From Verrucomicrobiota bacterium (GTDB lineage Bacteria > Verrucomicrobiota > Verrucomicrobiia > Limisphaerales > JACPZS01): a stretch of 42,064 bases of DNA. Location: positions 1 through 42,064 of the forward strand of contig JACPZS010000124.1 in assembly GCA_016195385.1 (NCBI GenBank), in the 5' to 3' direction. Shown here in pieces: positions 26,003 to 35,186 of this stretch; position 1 is the first letter of the stretch, and the number at the start of each line of letters is the position of its first letter. The notes below the pieces were generated by a model. It was not told the origin of the DNA and ran no database searches. It saw only the letters and a program-made list of their open reading frames with translations. Position numbers and translations under genes: made by a program.

Positions 26003-27364
26003 ATGAACGTTTCCCCGATGCCGGGCAGTCCAGCCGAACCGAGCCAGCTCTCGGATTTAAGCGGCACGGCTGTTTCACCGGACGACCTTCGCCGCAAAGT
26101 TGCGTGGCGCGTGCTGCCGTTTGTCTTCCTGCTCTACATCGTTGCGTATCTCGACCGCGCGAATGTCGGCTTCGCCAAACTCGCGATGGCGGACGATCTC
26201 AAATTTTCCGAAGCTGTCTTCGGCTTCGGCTTCGGAATTTTTTTTATCGGCTACCTCGTGCTGGAAATTCCCGGCGCGCTGCTGGTGGAGCATTGGAGCG
26301 CGCGCAAGTGGTTCGCGCGAATCCTGATCTCGTGGGGAGTTTGTTCCGCGCTCACCGCGCTCGTCCACACGCCAATGCAATTTTACGTCGCGCGTTTCGT
26401 GCTCGGCGTGGCCGAAGCGGGGTTTTTCCCCGGCATCATCGTCTATTTCACTCATTGGTTTGCCAGTCGCGACCGCGCACGCGCGTTGTCCGGACTCGTC
26501 ATGGCGGTACCATTCAGCCTCGCGCTGGGCGCACCGGCGTCCGGGATGATTTTGAAGCTAAACTGGCTGGCGCTCCCCGGTTGGAAATGGGTTTTCATTC
26601 TGGAAGGTTTGCCCGCCGTCGCCCTCGGCGTTGTGACGCTCTTTTACCTGACCGATCGGCCGAGCGACGCAAAATGGCTGACGCCAGCGGAACGCGACTG
26701 GCTCGATGCAACGCTCGCCGCCGAAGCTCACGCGAAAGAAGCAGCCGGCGTGGCGACGATTTGGCAAACATTGCGCCAGCGAAACGTCTGGCTGCTTGCT
26801 TTGGGAATCTTCGCGACTAACACGGGCGGCTACGCGTTCACGTTTTGGCTGCCGACGGCAGTGAAGGGTGTGTCGGGCGGCACGATGTCCGACGTGCTTT
26901 TGTGGAGTGGATTGATTTACGCGTGCGGGCTGGTGGGGGTTTATTTCTCCGGACAATCTTCCGATCGCACAGGCGACCGGAAATGGCACTGCGTCGCCAG
27001 TCAAGTATTCACCGCGATTTTTCTGGCGGCGAGCGCGGCACCGGGACAGCCCGTCTGGCTCGTGCTGTTCTGGCTTTGCCTCACGGGTTTCACCGCGTAT
27101 TTCTGGCCGTCGCCATTCTGGGTGCTGCCGACGCTCACGCTCACCGCGTCGGCGGCCGCCGTCGCCATCGGTTTCATCAACATGCTCGCGAACCTCGCGG
27201 GCTTCCTCGGCAACCGCAATGTCGGCTGGCTCAAGACGCACGGCTTCGGCGACCGCGCCTGCCTGCTGATGCTCGCGGTCTGTTTCCTAATCGGCGCGGG
27301 GTTCATCGCGTGTGTGCGCGTGCCGAAACAAATCCCTTCCAACTCACCTGATTCATCGACATGA
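26003..27364 (+). CDS. MFS transporter, anion:cation symporter type
   Basis: A 453-residue protein with about twelve hydrophobic segments. The N-terminal half carries LLYIVAYLDRANVGFAKL and the MFS loop motif around HWFASRDRARA; the pattern D-R-x-N-V-G-F-A matches the ACS family, whose members import organic anions such as sugar acids, tartrate or phthalate. A cytoplasmic loop with LTPAERDWLDATLAAEAHAK separates the halves. The stop codon overlaps the start of the SDR gene (ATGA), so the two are translationally coupled and the dehydrogenase probably handles the imported compound. Start taken at 26003; ATG 26018 is possible. Confidence 0.92.
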   Translation: MNVSPMPGSPAEPSQLSDLSGTAVSPDDLRRKVAWRVLPFVFLLYIVAYLDRANVGFAKLAMADDLKFSEAVFGFGFGIFFIGYLVLEIPGALLVEHWSARKWFARILISWGVCSALTALVHTPMQFYVARFVLGVAEAGFFPGIIVYFTHWFASRDRARALSGLVMAVPFSLALGAPASGMILKLNWLALPGWKWVFILEGLPAVALGVVTLFYLTDRPSDAKWLTPAERDWLDATLAAEAHAKEAAGVATIWQTLRQRNVWLLALGIFATNTGGYAFTFWLPTAVKGVSGGTMSDVLLWSGLIYACGLVGVYFSGQSSDRTGDRKWHCVASQVFTAIFLAASAAPGQPVWLVLFWLCLTGFTAYFWPSPFWVLPTLTLTASAAAVAIGFINMLANLAGFLGNRNVGWLKTHGFGDRACLLMLAVCFLIGAGFIACVRVPKQIPSNSPDSST

Positions 27365-28143
27365 AAGTAAACCTCGAAGGAAAAGTTGCGCTCGTCACCG
27401 GCGCGGCACGCGGCATCGGCCAGGCGATTGCCGACGCGCTCGCGGCGAACGGCGCGCGAGTGGTTTATACGGACATCGAAACGGAAGCCGTCAAACAATC
27501 CGCCGCGCATACGCCCGGCGCGCTCGCGTTGCGTCTCGACGTGACGAGCCAGGCCGAAGTGGCAGCCACCTTCGCCGCGACGCTGCGCGAGTTCGGCCGC
27601 CTCGACATTCTGGTGAACAACGCAGGCATCAACTCGAACGTGCATCGGGTGAACATCGACGATTACCCCGTCGATGAATGGGAGCGCATCATCAATGTTG
27701 ACCTGACCGGCTTGTTCCTCGTGAGCCGCGCGGCGGCCAAACCGATGCTCCAACAAAAATCCGGGCGCATCATCAACATCGCTTCCATCGCTGGACTCGT
27801 GCCGCTGCGCTTGCAAAGTCCGTACGTCGCGGCGAAAGCGGGCGTGATCAACCTCACCAAATCGATGGCGCTCGAACTCGGTCCGAGCGGAATTCTCGTG
27901 AACGCCATCGCGCCAGGCTCGGTGATGACCAGCGGCACGCGAGAACTTTTCTACGGCGACGACGGCAAATTCAAACAACGCGTCGCGGACATGCTTTCAC
28001 ATGTGCCGCTCGGCCGGCCCGGAACGCCGGAAGAGATTGCGCACGCAGCCTTGTTCCTCGCCGCTCCGGACAGCAGCTACGTCAACGGGGCCGTGCTCAC
28101 CGTGGACGGCGGTTGGACGGCTGGCTACGCGCGGGAGTTTTGA
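27361..28143 (+). CDS. SDR family oxidoreductase
   Basis: A 260-residue short-chain dehydrogenase. The cofactor motif TGAARGIG is at residues 13-20, NNAG follows at about 89-92, the catalytic serine lies in I-I-N-I-A-S-I-A-G, and Tyr155-x-x-x-Lys159 forms the active-site pair. A-P-G-S-V-M-T is the usual stretch after strand six, and the C-terminus (YVNGAVLTVDGGWTAGYARE) is typical of the family. The Asp after the second strand (Y-T-D-I) suggests NAD preference. It begins with ATGA inside the stop of the MFS gene, so transport and oxidation of a sugar acid or polyol are probably linked. Substrate not determinable. Confidence 0.95.
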   Translation: MKVNLEGKVALVTGAARGIGQAIADALAANGARVVYTDIETEAVKQSAAHTPGALALRLDVTSQAEVAATFAATLREFGRLDILVNNAGINSNVHRVNIDDYPVDEWERIINVDLTGLFLVSRAAAKPMLQQKSGRIINIASIAGLVPLRLQSPYVAAKAGVINLTKSMALELGPSGILVNAIAPGSVMTSGTRELFYGDDGKFKQRVADMLSHVPLGRPGTPEEIAHAALFLAAPDSSYVNGAVLTVDGGWTAGYAREF

Positions 28144-28159
28144 ATCGTCTCTGACCCGA

Positions 28160-29092
28160 TCACGTTCGGTAAAACTCCAGCGTCCGGCGGAAGCCTTCTT
28201 CCAGCGGCGTCGCGTGCCAGTCGGGAAAAAAAAATTCAATCGTCAGAGAATTTTTGACCGCAGGTTGTGGCAGTGGTTCGCCAGTGATGGTGAGCCGCGC
28301 GGCCGCCCCCGGTTGGAGCCGATCCAACAACGCGACAATTTCTTCGATGGACGTTTGCTGCCCCGGCAAATCAACCACGTGCGCGCCGGAATGCACTTCA
28401 AGCGCGGCGCGCACAAACGCCCGCGCGGTGTCCTCGACAAATTCGTAAGCGTAGCCGCCGGAGAACGTGAACTTGAACGACTCGCCGCGAGCCACCGCCC
28501 GCACGGCATGGGTCGGTTCGGCGCTCTGCCCGGTTTCACGCCCCGAACCGAACACGATGGGTGGGCGCAATCCCACCGACGGCACGCCGTAGTGCAGCCA
28601 GTATTGATGGGCGATGAGTTCGTTCGCGAGTTTGTAGGCACCATAAAAACTCGGCGGTTGCAACTCACCGACCGACGTGGCGACCTTTTCCGCGTTGGTC
28701 GATCCGTAAATGGAAATGGAACTCGCGTAGGAAAAACCTTTGATTGCTTGTCGCCGCGTGCGGATCAACTCAAAGAGTCGCGTGGTCGCAAGCACGTTGA
28801 TCTCGCAGCCACGAACTGGATCGCGCTGACAATCCGGCGTGAGCAGCGCGACGAGATGAATCACGTGGGAAACGAAATGCTCGTCGAGCGCACGCGCCAA
28901 AGCGGCTTCGTCCAAAATGTCGCCGCGCACCAGCGTGATTCGCTCACGCGCAGGGCCGAGAATTTTCCGCCAGCGCTCGCCGCCGTCGCTCAGATCGAAA
29001 ACGACGACGCGGCAATCGCGGCCGAGCAATTCCTTGATCACCCAGGTGCCGATGAAACCGCTGCCGCCAGTGACAAGAACCGTTGGTGTCAT
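28160..29092 (-). CDS. NAD-dependent epimerase/dehydratase
   Basis: A 310-residue extended SDR. The N-terminus VLVTGGSGFIG (residues 5-15) is the glycine-rich NAD motif, V-V-V-F-D-L-S provides the acidic cofactor-binding residue, SSISIYG holds the catalytic serine, and Y-G-A-Y-K is the Tyr-x-x-x-Lys pair. RPPIVFGSGRE lies at the expected position of the substrate loop. Members act on nucleotide sugars or other carbonyl substrates. The frame is open upstream to 29353, but that part is antisense to the next gene and was excluded; the ATG at 29092 begins the Rossmann fold. It follows the CehA/McbA-like gene by 67 bp on the same strand, and its stop is 16 bp from the convergent SDR gene. Confidence 0.92.
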   Translation of the reverse strand: MTPTVLVTGGSGFIGTWVIKELLGRDCRVVVFDLSDGGERWRKILGPARERITLVRGDILDEAALARALDEHFVSHVIHLVALLTPDCQRDPVRGCEINVLATTRLFELIRTRRQAIKGFSYASSISIYGSTNAEKVATSVGELQPPSFYGAYKLANELIAHQYWLHYGVPSVGLRPPIVFGSGRETGQSAEPTHAVRAVARGESFKFTFSGGYAYEFVEDTARAFVRAALEVHSGAHVVDLPGQQTSIEEIVALLDRLQPGAAARLTITGEPLPQPAVKNSLTIEFFFPDWHATPLEEGFRRTLEFYRT

Positions 29093-29159
29093 AGGAGCGA
29101 GTGTGTAGTGATGCCAGCGTGTTCCCAGACTGCAGTTCGAGACTTCATCGCGCCTTGGA

Positions 29160-31712
29160 TCAAGTTCCCTCCGGCGCTTCGACGGCAATCCGCTGAAACT
29201 TCGCCACCGCTTCATCGAACGCCGTCTGCGCCGCGGCACGCTCGCTCTCCGGGATTTGCTGGCCTCGTGCGCGCCACAATTGCCGAATGGTTTCGACGCA
29301 CCACAACGCGCTGGCACGGGAAGCGCGCACGGGCGTGCCGGCGACGAGGACATTGACAGGATTCGTGTGCAATTGCGGAAAGTGACGCAACGCGATCCAA
29401 CTACTGCGGTCGATGTTCACGTCGAAACTCAGATCGTGAACTTGTCCATCGGCAGCAACCTCCCGAGCAGCGACTGCTTTTCCGTTGACGACAATTTCGA
29501 CCAATCGTTGGCCGCCGCGCACAATTTCCCGCGAAGGCGGCGCGTGCATGGTCACCGTGTCACCCACCCAACGCTTCCCATCGGGAGGTGTTTTACCCCC
29601 GTGCGCGACGTTGAGAGGCTGCTCGGCGGCAAACGCAACTTTCGCGCGAATGTATACCAAGCCGCCAGTCGCCAGTGACACTTCACCAAATCCCGGCGCA
29701 ACCTTGTTCACCGTAAACTCCAACGCGTGCGCAAAACCGTCGCTGACGTACGAGCGCCCGCGCGCAAGTCCATCACACCACGCCGCGAAATCGAGCTGCT
29801 TCACTTTGCCAAGCTGCACATAGACGCGGCCCTGGCCGATGCGGTCGCCGCTCATGCACGGAAAATCAGTCTCGCCGCTGACCTTGAGCGGGAAGCCGCA
29901 GTTGAGAATGTGATACCACATGTTCCATTCGGCGATGCGCGGCGTGTCCATCGCGCTGATGAAATCGCAGACGCCGGCGGCGGTGCTCACGCAAATCTCC
30001 ATCGCGCCGACGCCGTTCATCTCCGGCACGGCGAGATTCGGCAACTGCCCGGCGACACGGTCATGAGCAACGATCAACTCGGCTTCGGTCAAAGCGCCAT
30101 CGTGATCGGAGTCGATGTTTTCAAATTTCTCCGGCAACAGACCGCGCATAGCTTCGGTCGGTGTCAGCAACGCATCCTTGTTCGTGTCGAGTTCGGCGAA
30201 CAACCGCCGCGTGGCATTCTGTGAATGGATTTCCAAGCCGCTGCCCGAATGCGCGTAACCGGCGTAGCCGCCTTGCGCTTTCGCCCAGCGCATTACCGGC
30301 GTCGTCCATTTCGGCCAGCCTTTGACCTTGGTGCCGTCCGCGCCGGGATAATTTTGATCCTTCAAATTCAACAGACACACATGGCCGAGCGACTCGGAAC
30401 CGAAACCGCTGATTTCCAAATCGTATTTCAACAGCGTGTTTGGCCGGCTGATTTGATCGATGCCGGGTGAGAAAAATCGCCGCTGGTAATCGAAGCACGG
30501 TCCCCAAGTCAAGACACAGCCGACGTTCAAACCCTCGCCGTCCACCTGGCGAAACATGTCCTGTGGCGTGACTCCCTCCGTCGGACTGGTGTAATGCGCG
30601 CATCCCGCGCCGTGGATGTGATGATCGCCGCTGTAGAAACCGGAGGCCGCCGGATCAATCCAGCGGACAAGTTGGATTTCCAGACTCGCGGACGACGCGG
30701 ACGAGATCTCCACGTCGCGATGGAGCACGCGATACTCCGGCCCACGGCTTGATTCCAGCGTGAGCTTGCCGGGCGGCAAAAGGACGACGTCGCCGTCGCG
30801 CCGATAGATTTGCTCTTGAAAATAAAAATCCGGCGCGATCCGTTTGGCTTGCGGTGGATAAACGTGATCGGCCGCGTCGTGAAACACGAGCCGCGCCGTC
30901 GCCGGTTCTCCCTGATGATCGCGGATGCGCAACTTGACCGGCACCGCTGGACGCACTTCGAACAGCACCGGCGCTTCGCCGCGAAAGCCCGGATCCTGCG
31001 TCCCCATCCCGACATCAAAACCAATAGTCGCTTCGCGTTGACCGGCGTCGCGACTGTAAATCAGAGCGAGCGCGTACTCGACTTCAAGGCCGCTCAGGCT
31101 GGCAGTCATCGGCGGACTGGAAAACATCTCCACGTCGAGAAAACGTCCGGCGGCGGCGGTCTTCGTTTCCGTCTCTTTCAACAACTGCCGCTGCAACCGC
31201 TGCGCGCTCAACGGCGTCATGCCGGCATAGACCTGTCCTGCTTGCGGACTGGAAATGTGAAGCTCCTTCGTGACGGTGGATTGATTGACGACTTTGACGA
31301 GCACCGGCGTGTAACCCGCCTGCTGCAAGCTCGCTCGCGCCGGACCACGCAGGACTTTCACGCGCGACTCCGGATTGACTTGCACGAGGAACAAAACGTG
31401 CGGGTCGAGTTGTGTCTGAATTTTCTCCGCATCGCGAGCTTCGATCACCGACTGCAAAGCAATCGCAGTTTCACGGGGCAGTGGTGTCCCCAACAAATCG
31501 AGCGCCGATAACACTCGCGCCGCATTGGCCGCCAGAGGTTGACCGGCCACCGGAATCACCTCTGGAAGATCGGCCGCGTCAACATGCGAAGCAGACAAAA
31601 AGACGCCGACGAGGACGGACCAAAAATCCGCGAACCGAGAATGCAACCGCCCCCGCCGCTGGAATGTTCCCGCGCGCGACTGGTTTGAAGCTGGCGCGAC
31701 GACGCTGGGCAT
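29160..31712 (-). CDS. CehA/McbA family metallohydrolase-like protein with EF-hand insert
   Basis: An 850-residue exported protein; the signal peptide hydrophobic core is FWSVLVGVFLSASHVDA at about residues 30-46. After about 300 residues of beta-rich sequence comes a PHP-type metal site: YSGDHHIHGAG near residue 360, Y-A-H-S-G-S-G-L, and S-G-E-T-D-F-P-C further on, as in CehA/McbA metallohydrolases. Between these, two EF-hand calcium loops are visible, D-T-N-K-D-A-L-L-T and D-S-D-H-D-G-A-L-T-E-A-E (about residues 507-541). The C-terminal 200 residues form a further beta-rich part. Named members hydrolyse carbaryl or similar substrates, but this is much longer and its substrate is unknown. 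It lies 34 bp after the Gfo/Idh/MocA gene. Confidence 0.85.
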   Translation of the reverse strand: MPSVVAPASNQSRAGTFQRRGRLHSRFADFWSVLVGVFLSASHVDAADLPEVIPVAGQPLAANAARVLSALDLLGTPLPRETAIALQSVIEARDAEKIQTQLDPHVLFLVQVNPESRVKVLRGPARASLQQAGYTPVLVKVVNQSTVTKELHISSPQAGQVYAGMTPLSAQRLQRQLLKETETKTAAAGRFLDVEMFSSPPMTASLSGLEVEYALALIYSRDAGQREATIGFDVGMGTQDPGFRGEAPVLFEVRPAVPVKLRIRDHQGEPATARLVFHDAADHVYPPQAKRIAPDFYFQEQIYRRDGDVVLLPPGKLTLESSRGPEYRVLHRDVEISSASSASLEIQLVRWIDPAASGFYSGDHHIHGAGCAHYTSPTEGVTPQDMFRQVDGEGLNVGCVLTWGPCFDYQRRFFSPGIDQISRPNTLLKYDLEISGFGSESLGHVCLLNLKDQNYPGADGTKVKGWPKWTTPVMRWAKAQGGYAGYAHSGSGLEIHSQNATRRLFAELDTNKDALLTPTEAMRGLLPEKFENIDSDHDGALTEAELIVAHDRVAGQLPNLAVPEMNGVGAMEICVSTAAGVCDFISAMDTPRIAEWNMWYHILNCGFPLKVSGETDFPCMSGDRIGQGRVYVQLGKVKQLDFAAWCDGLARGRSYVSDGFAHALEFTVNKVAPGFGEVSLATGGLVYIRAKVAFAAEQPLNVAHGGKTPPDGKRWVGDTVTMHAPPSREIVRGGQRLVEIVVNGKAVAAREVAADGQVHDLSFDVNIDRSSWIALRHFPQLHTNPVNVLVAGTPVRASRASALWCVETIRQLWRARGQQIPESERAAAQTAFDEAVAKFQRIAVEAPEGT

Positions 31713-31746
31713 GGGCGGGAAGCGTGATGTCGGAGAATTCCAAAAT

Positions 31747-33072
31747 TCAACCGACCCGCCACGGATCGCGCTGCGGCACGTCGAGCCATTGCCTGTTCCC
31801 TGTGCCGCCGGTAAATTGTTCGTTCACCGGATCCCATTTGAGCCGCTGGCGATGATAGTAAGCAAGGTTGACCAGATGGCAGACCGACACCGTGCGCGCG
31901 CCGACTTCCACGTCACAAATCGGTTTTTGCCGACTACGGATGCACGCCAGCCAGTCGCTTTTGTGATCGTCGCTCTTGTACAAATGAGTGGCGATCGCGG
32001 GCAAAATTTCGCCGGCGAGCGCCTCGGCTTTCGCTGGTGAATCCGCTTTCAGATCGCCACCGAGCCAAACCTGAATTTTGCCACGATTGACGAACAGCTT
32101 TCCGTTCGCACCGTGAAAAGTAACGCCATTGTCGGGCTTGTGAACCACCTCGACGCTATTCGCGTAGATGAGCCGCACGCCGCTTTGCGCGTTTGGTTCG
32201 TCGGCGGGAAAAATTTCGACCGGCCCGCTGCTGTCCATGCCCAGGCCCCACTGCGCGATGTCAAAATGATGCGCCCCCCAGTCGGTGACGCCCCCGCCGC
32301 CGTACTCGCGATAATTGCGCCACGCCGGAAAATGTTTATGCACGCCGCGCGGGCTCAACGTCGAATTGTATGGTCGCGCCGGAGCCGGGCCGAGCCACAG
32401 GTTCCAATCCAACCCCGGCTCGGCCGTTTCGGCGGGAAGATCGCAAGGCACTGCCGGACCGCCGACGGCAACTTCCACCGATGTGATTTTTCCAATGCCA
32501 CCGTTGCGCACCAATTCGCACGCGATCCGAAATTCTTTTGAAGATCGTTGCATCGAGCCGGTCTGAAAAACGCGGCCATACTTGCGAACGGCATTCACCA
32601 TCGCACGCGCCTCGTGAATCGACTGGCAGAGCGGCTTCTCACAATAAATGTCCTTGCGCGCCTTCGCCGCCGCGATCGCGATGTACGCATGCCAGTGATC
32701 CGGCGTCGCGATTACGACGGCGTCGATGTCCCGGCGCGCCAGCAGTTCGCGGAAATCGCGGTACGTCGCGCAGCCCTTGTACCCACCGATGCCGGTCTGT
32801 TTGGCGTAAAATTCCTCCACCGTCTTGCGCGCAGCGTCGCGACGATTGGCATCGACATCACACACAGCCACGGCCTGCGTCTCGGCTTTTCTCAAAAAGC
32901 CGCCGAGCAGGCCGCGGTTTTGCGTACCCATGCCAATAAAGCCCAGCGCCAGCCGGTCGTTCGGTTTTGTTTCGGCGGCCCAGATGCGCGACGGCAGAAT
33001 GAACGGCGCGGCGGCGAGCGTGGATGTGGTTTGAAGGAAATGACGTCGCGTGAATTTCTTTGCGGGCTTCAT
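31747..33072 (-). CDS. Gfo/Idh/MocA family oxidoreductase, Tat-exported
   Basis: A 441-residue protein with a Tat signal (T-R-R-H-F-L-Q at residues 8-14, hydrophobic stretch to about residue 32). The nucleotide-binding motif GFIGMGTQNRG is at residues 44-54, then IATPDHWHAYIAI and the family signature D-I-Y-C-E-K-P-L. The C-terminal substrate domain contains GGGVTDWGAHHFDIAQWGLG. It resembles the oxidoreductase at 11556-12893 in layout but is a separate lineage. It leads a minus-strand run with the CehA/McbA-like and epimerase genes. The substrate, probably a sugar or sugar derivative, is inferred from the family only. Confidence 0.92.
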   Translation of the reverse strand: MKPAKKFTRRHFLQTTSTLAAAPFILPSRIWAAETKPNDRLALGFIGMGTQNRGLLGGFLRKAETQAVAVCDVDANRRDAARKTVEEFYAKQTGIGGYKGCATYRDFRELLARRDIDAVVIATPDHWHAYIAIAAAKARKDIYCEKPLCQSIHEARAMVNAVRKYGRVFQTGSMQRSSKEFRIACELVRNGGIGKITSVEVAVGGPAVPCDLPAETAEPGLDWNLWLGPAPARPYNSTLSPRGVHKHFPAWRNYREYGGGGVTDWGAHHFDIAQWGLGMDSSGPVEIFPADEPNAQSGVRLIYANSVEVVHKPDNGVTFHGANGKLFVNRGKIQVWLGGDLKADSPAKAEALAGEILPAIATHLYKSDDHKSDWLACIRSRQKPICDVEVGARTVSVCHLVNLAYYHRQRLKWDPVNEQFTGGTGNRQWLDVPQRDPWRVG

Positions 33073-33200
33073 GCGAGCTTTATCCAGAATTTCCGGTACT
33101 AGGGCAAGTGCTAAGCTCTCGAATCCTAAATCCGTAATTGCCGTCGAGAATGGCCAAGTTGGAGAGCTACGCCTCGACCAAGCGAATGGTTTTTCAAAAG

Positions 33201-33728
33201 CTAACAGACAACTTTGTTCATCCCATCGTCCGCCGGCAATGTCGCGAGAACTTCGGCAACGGATTTGAACTGGCCAGGTAAAATGAACTGCGGCGCGATT
33301 TCGCTCAATGGCTGGAGCACAAAGCGGCGAATCTGCGCGCGCGGATGCGGCAGTACGAGTCGCGGTGTGTCGCGAACTTCCGAACCGAAGGCGATCAAAT
33401 CCAGATCGAGCGGACGGGGTTCGTTGCGAATCTTTTTAGGCTGCCGGCCAAACTCGCGCTCCAGCGTCTGCAGTTTTTCCAGGAGCAATTCCGGCGTCTC
33501 GTCCACCAACGGCGTCAAGCCCACGACAGCGTTCACAAACAACGGCGAATCGGGCGGACAATCCACTGGCGCGCTTCGCCACAACGAGGATTGCAATAAC
33601 GGAACGTTGGAAAATTGACGCAATCGCTCCATTGACTCGCGAAGAATTTTCAACGAGTCGCCGAGATTGGAACCAAGCGCTATGAACGCACAGCCCTCTA
33701 TCTTCGGCTCTCGGCTCTCGCTGCTCAC
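33201..33728 (-). CDS. folK: 2-amino-4-hydroxy-6-hydroxymethyldihydropteridine pyrophosphokinase
   Basis: A 175-residue HPPK, which transfers pyrophosphate from ATP to the pterin in folate synthesis. Signature elements are FIALGSNLGDS (residues 15-25), W-R-S-A-P-V-D, F-V-N-A-V-V-G and the HPPK motif RPLDLDLIAFG with its two metal-binding aspartates, followed by LPHPRAQIRRFVLQPL. The start codon is GTG at 33728, overlapping the dapB stop as GTGA, which implies translational coupling. The C-terminus extends normally. No other folate genes are in the window. Confidence 0.95.
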   Translation of the reverse strand: MSSESREPKIEGCAFIALGSNLGDSLKILRESMERLRQFSNVPLLQSSLWRSAPVDCPPDSPLFVNAVVGLTPLVDETPELLLEKLQTLEREFGRQPKKIRNEPRPLDLDLIAFGSEVRDTPRLVLPHPRAQIRRFVLQPLSEIAPQFILPGQFKSVAEVLATLPADDGMNKVVC

Positions 33729-34459
33729 TTTAAACCAAGCACGTCCTGCATGTCGTAGAGTCCAGGCTTTTGTTTAACGACCCATTGTGCGGCGCGCAGA
33801 GCGCCGTTGGCGAATGTCTCGCGGCTTGACGCCTTATGGGTGAGTTCGACGCGCTCGCCATTCGCAGCAAAAATCACCGTATGATCGCCCACGATGTCGC
33901 CGCCGCGGATCGCATGGATGCCAATCTCGGAATTCGTGCGCTCGCCCACGATGCCTTCGCGCCCGTGGCGCAGCGCCTCCTTGAGCTGGAGCTTCCGAAC
34001 GTCGGCGAGGATTTCAAGCAATGTCGTCGCGGTGCCGCTCGGCGCGTCTTTCTTCAAGCGATGGTGCATCTCGACGACTTCGAGGTCGAAGCCAGGACCG
34101 AGAATCTCCGCCGCCTTGCGCGTGAGCCAAAAGAGCGTATTCACACCCGTCGAATAATTCGACGCCCACACGATGGGGATTTGAGACTTGAGACTTGTGA
34201 TCTGCGACTTCTCCGCGTCTTTGTGGCCCGTCGTGCCGATAACCAGCGCCTTTTTCTTTTCCGCGCAGAGCTGCGCGACTGACACCGTGGCGTCGTGAAA
34301 GCTGAAATCGATCACTGCATCGCCCGCGTCGACCACGCTTCGCAAATCGTCGCCGAGGTCCACCTGGCCGGTGATTTTCAACTCAGGAATCCGCGCGGCG
34401 CAAGCAACGAGCGTCTGGCCCATGCGGCCTTTACTACCCGTAATAATGATTCGTGTCAT
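33725..34459 (-). CDS. dapB: 4-hydroxy-tetrahydrodipicolinate reductase
   Basis: A 244-residue DapB that reduces hydroxytetrahydrodipicolinate in lysine and diaminopimelate synthesis. The N-terminal Rossmann motif is I-I-I-T-G-S-K-G-R-M-G (residues 4-14), V-I-G-T-T-G is the central nucleotide motif, and the substrate site E-M-H-H-R-L-K-K-D-A-P-S-G-T-A carries the catalytic histidine and lysine. HAIRGGDIVGDH is the conserved C-terminal motif. The ATG at 34459 lies 45 bp after the carbonic anhydrase stop, and the stop overlaps the folK start. Confidence 0.96.
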   Translation of the reverse strand: MTRIIITGSKGRMGQTLVACAARIPELKITGQVDLGDDLRSVVDAGDAVIDFSFHDATVSVAQLCAEKKKALVIGTTGHKDAEKSQITSLKSQIPIVWASNYSTGVNTLFWLTRKAAEILGPGFDLEVVEMHHRLKKDAPSGTATTLLEILADVRKLQLKEALRHGREGIVGERTNSEIGIHAIRGGDIVGDHTVIFAANGERVELTHKASSRETFANGALRAAQWVVKQKPGLYDMQDVLGLK

Positions 34460-34504
34460 GCACGGAGAGTTAAGCCGAGCCTGCGTGACAACGAAAGCAA
34501 AAGC

Positions 34505-35152
34505 TCAGGACAAGCAGACGCTGATCGCCGCCGCATGAGCGGCTGCCAGTTCGTCCGGCCGGGTGATGCACATTTTCAAGTCGTTCAAGTGCCCGTCGTG
34601 CAGCCCGTAAATCCAGCCATGCACGGCGATTTCCTGGCCGTGCAGCCACGCGTCCTGCACGACCGTCGTCTGGCACACGTTGACGACTTGCTCGATGACG
34701 TTGAGTTCGCACAAGCGATCCGCCAGTTGCGTCGCGTCGGTAAATTGATTCAGCCTGGCCGCGTGCTGATGCCGCACGTCCTGCACGTGACGGAGCCAGT
34801 TGTCGATGAGGCCGAGCTTTTGGTTGCGCAGTGCGGCGAGCACGCCGCCGCATCCGTAGTGTCCGCACACCATGATGTGCCGCACCCGCAGCACGTCCAC
34901 GGCGTATTGAATCACCGAAAGGCAGTTGAGATCGCTGTGGACGACGACGTTCGCGACGTTGCGATGAACAAACACTTCGCCGGGCAGCAGGCCGACGACT
35001 TGATTGGCCGGCACGCGGCTGTCCGAGCAGCCAATCCAGAGGTACGCCGGGTTTTGCTGATGCGAGAGCCGCTTGAAAAATTCCGGCTGTTGCGCGCGAA
35101 TGGATTCCGACCACGCGCGGTTGTTGTCAAAAAGATTTTGAAGTAGTCGCAT
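34505..35152 (-). CDS. can: Beta-class carbonic anhydrase
   Basis: A 215-residue zinc enzyme that interconverts CO2 and bicarbonate. The zinc and active-site residues are visible: C42-S-D44-S-R46 and H98-Y-G-C101-G-G, giving the Cys-His-Cys ligand set and the Asp-Arg dyad. V-F-V-H-R-N-V-A-N lies between them, as in the classic bacterial enzymes. The frame is open upstream to 35263, but the ATG at 35152 begins the family's N-terminal helix (L-L-Q-N-L-F-D-N-N). It lies 34 bp after the nucleotidyltransferase gene and 45 bp before dapB, in one minus-strand run. Cytoplasmic. Confidence 0.95.
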   Translation of the reverse strand: MRLLQNLFDNNRAWSESIRAQQPEFFKRLSHQQNPAYLWIGCSDSRVPANQVVGLLPGEVFVHRNVANVVVHSDLNCLSVIQYAVDVLRVRHIMVCGHYGCGGVLAALRNQKLGLIDNWLRHVQDVRHQHAARLNQFTDATQLADRLCELNVIEQVVNVCQTTVVQDAWLHGQEIAVHGWIYGLHDGHLNDLKMCITRPDELAAAHAAAISVCLS

Positions 35153-35186
35153 CAAGTTATGTGAAGTGGTGGGATTGGGAAATAAA

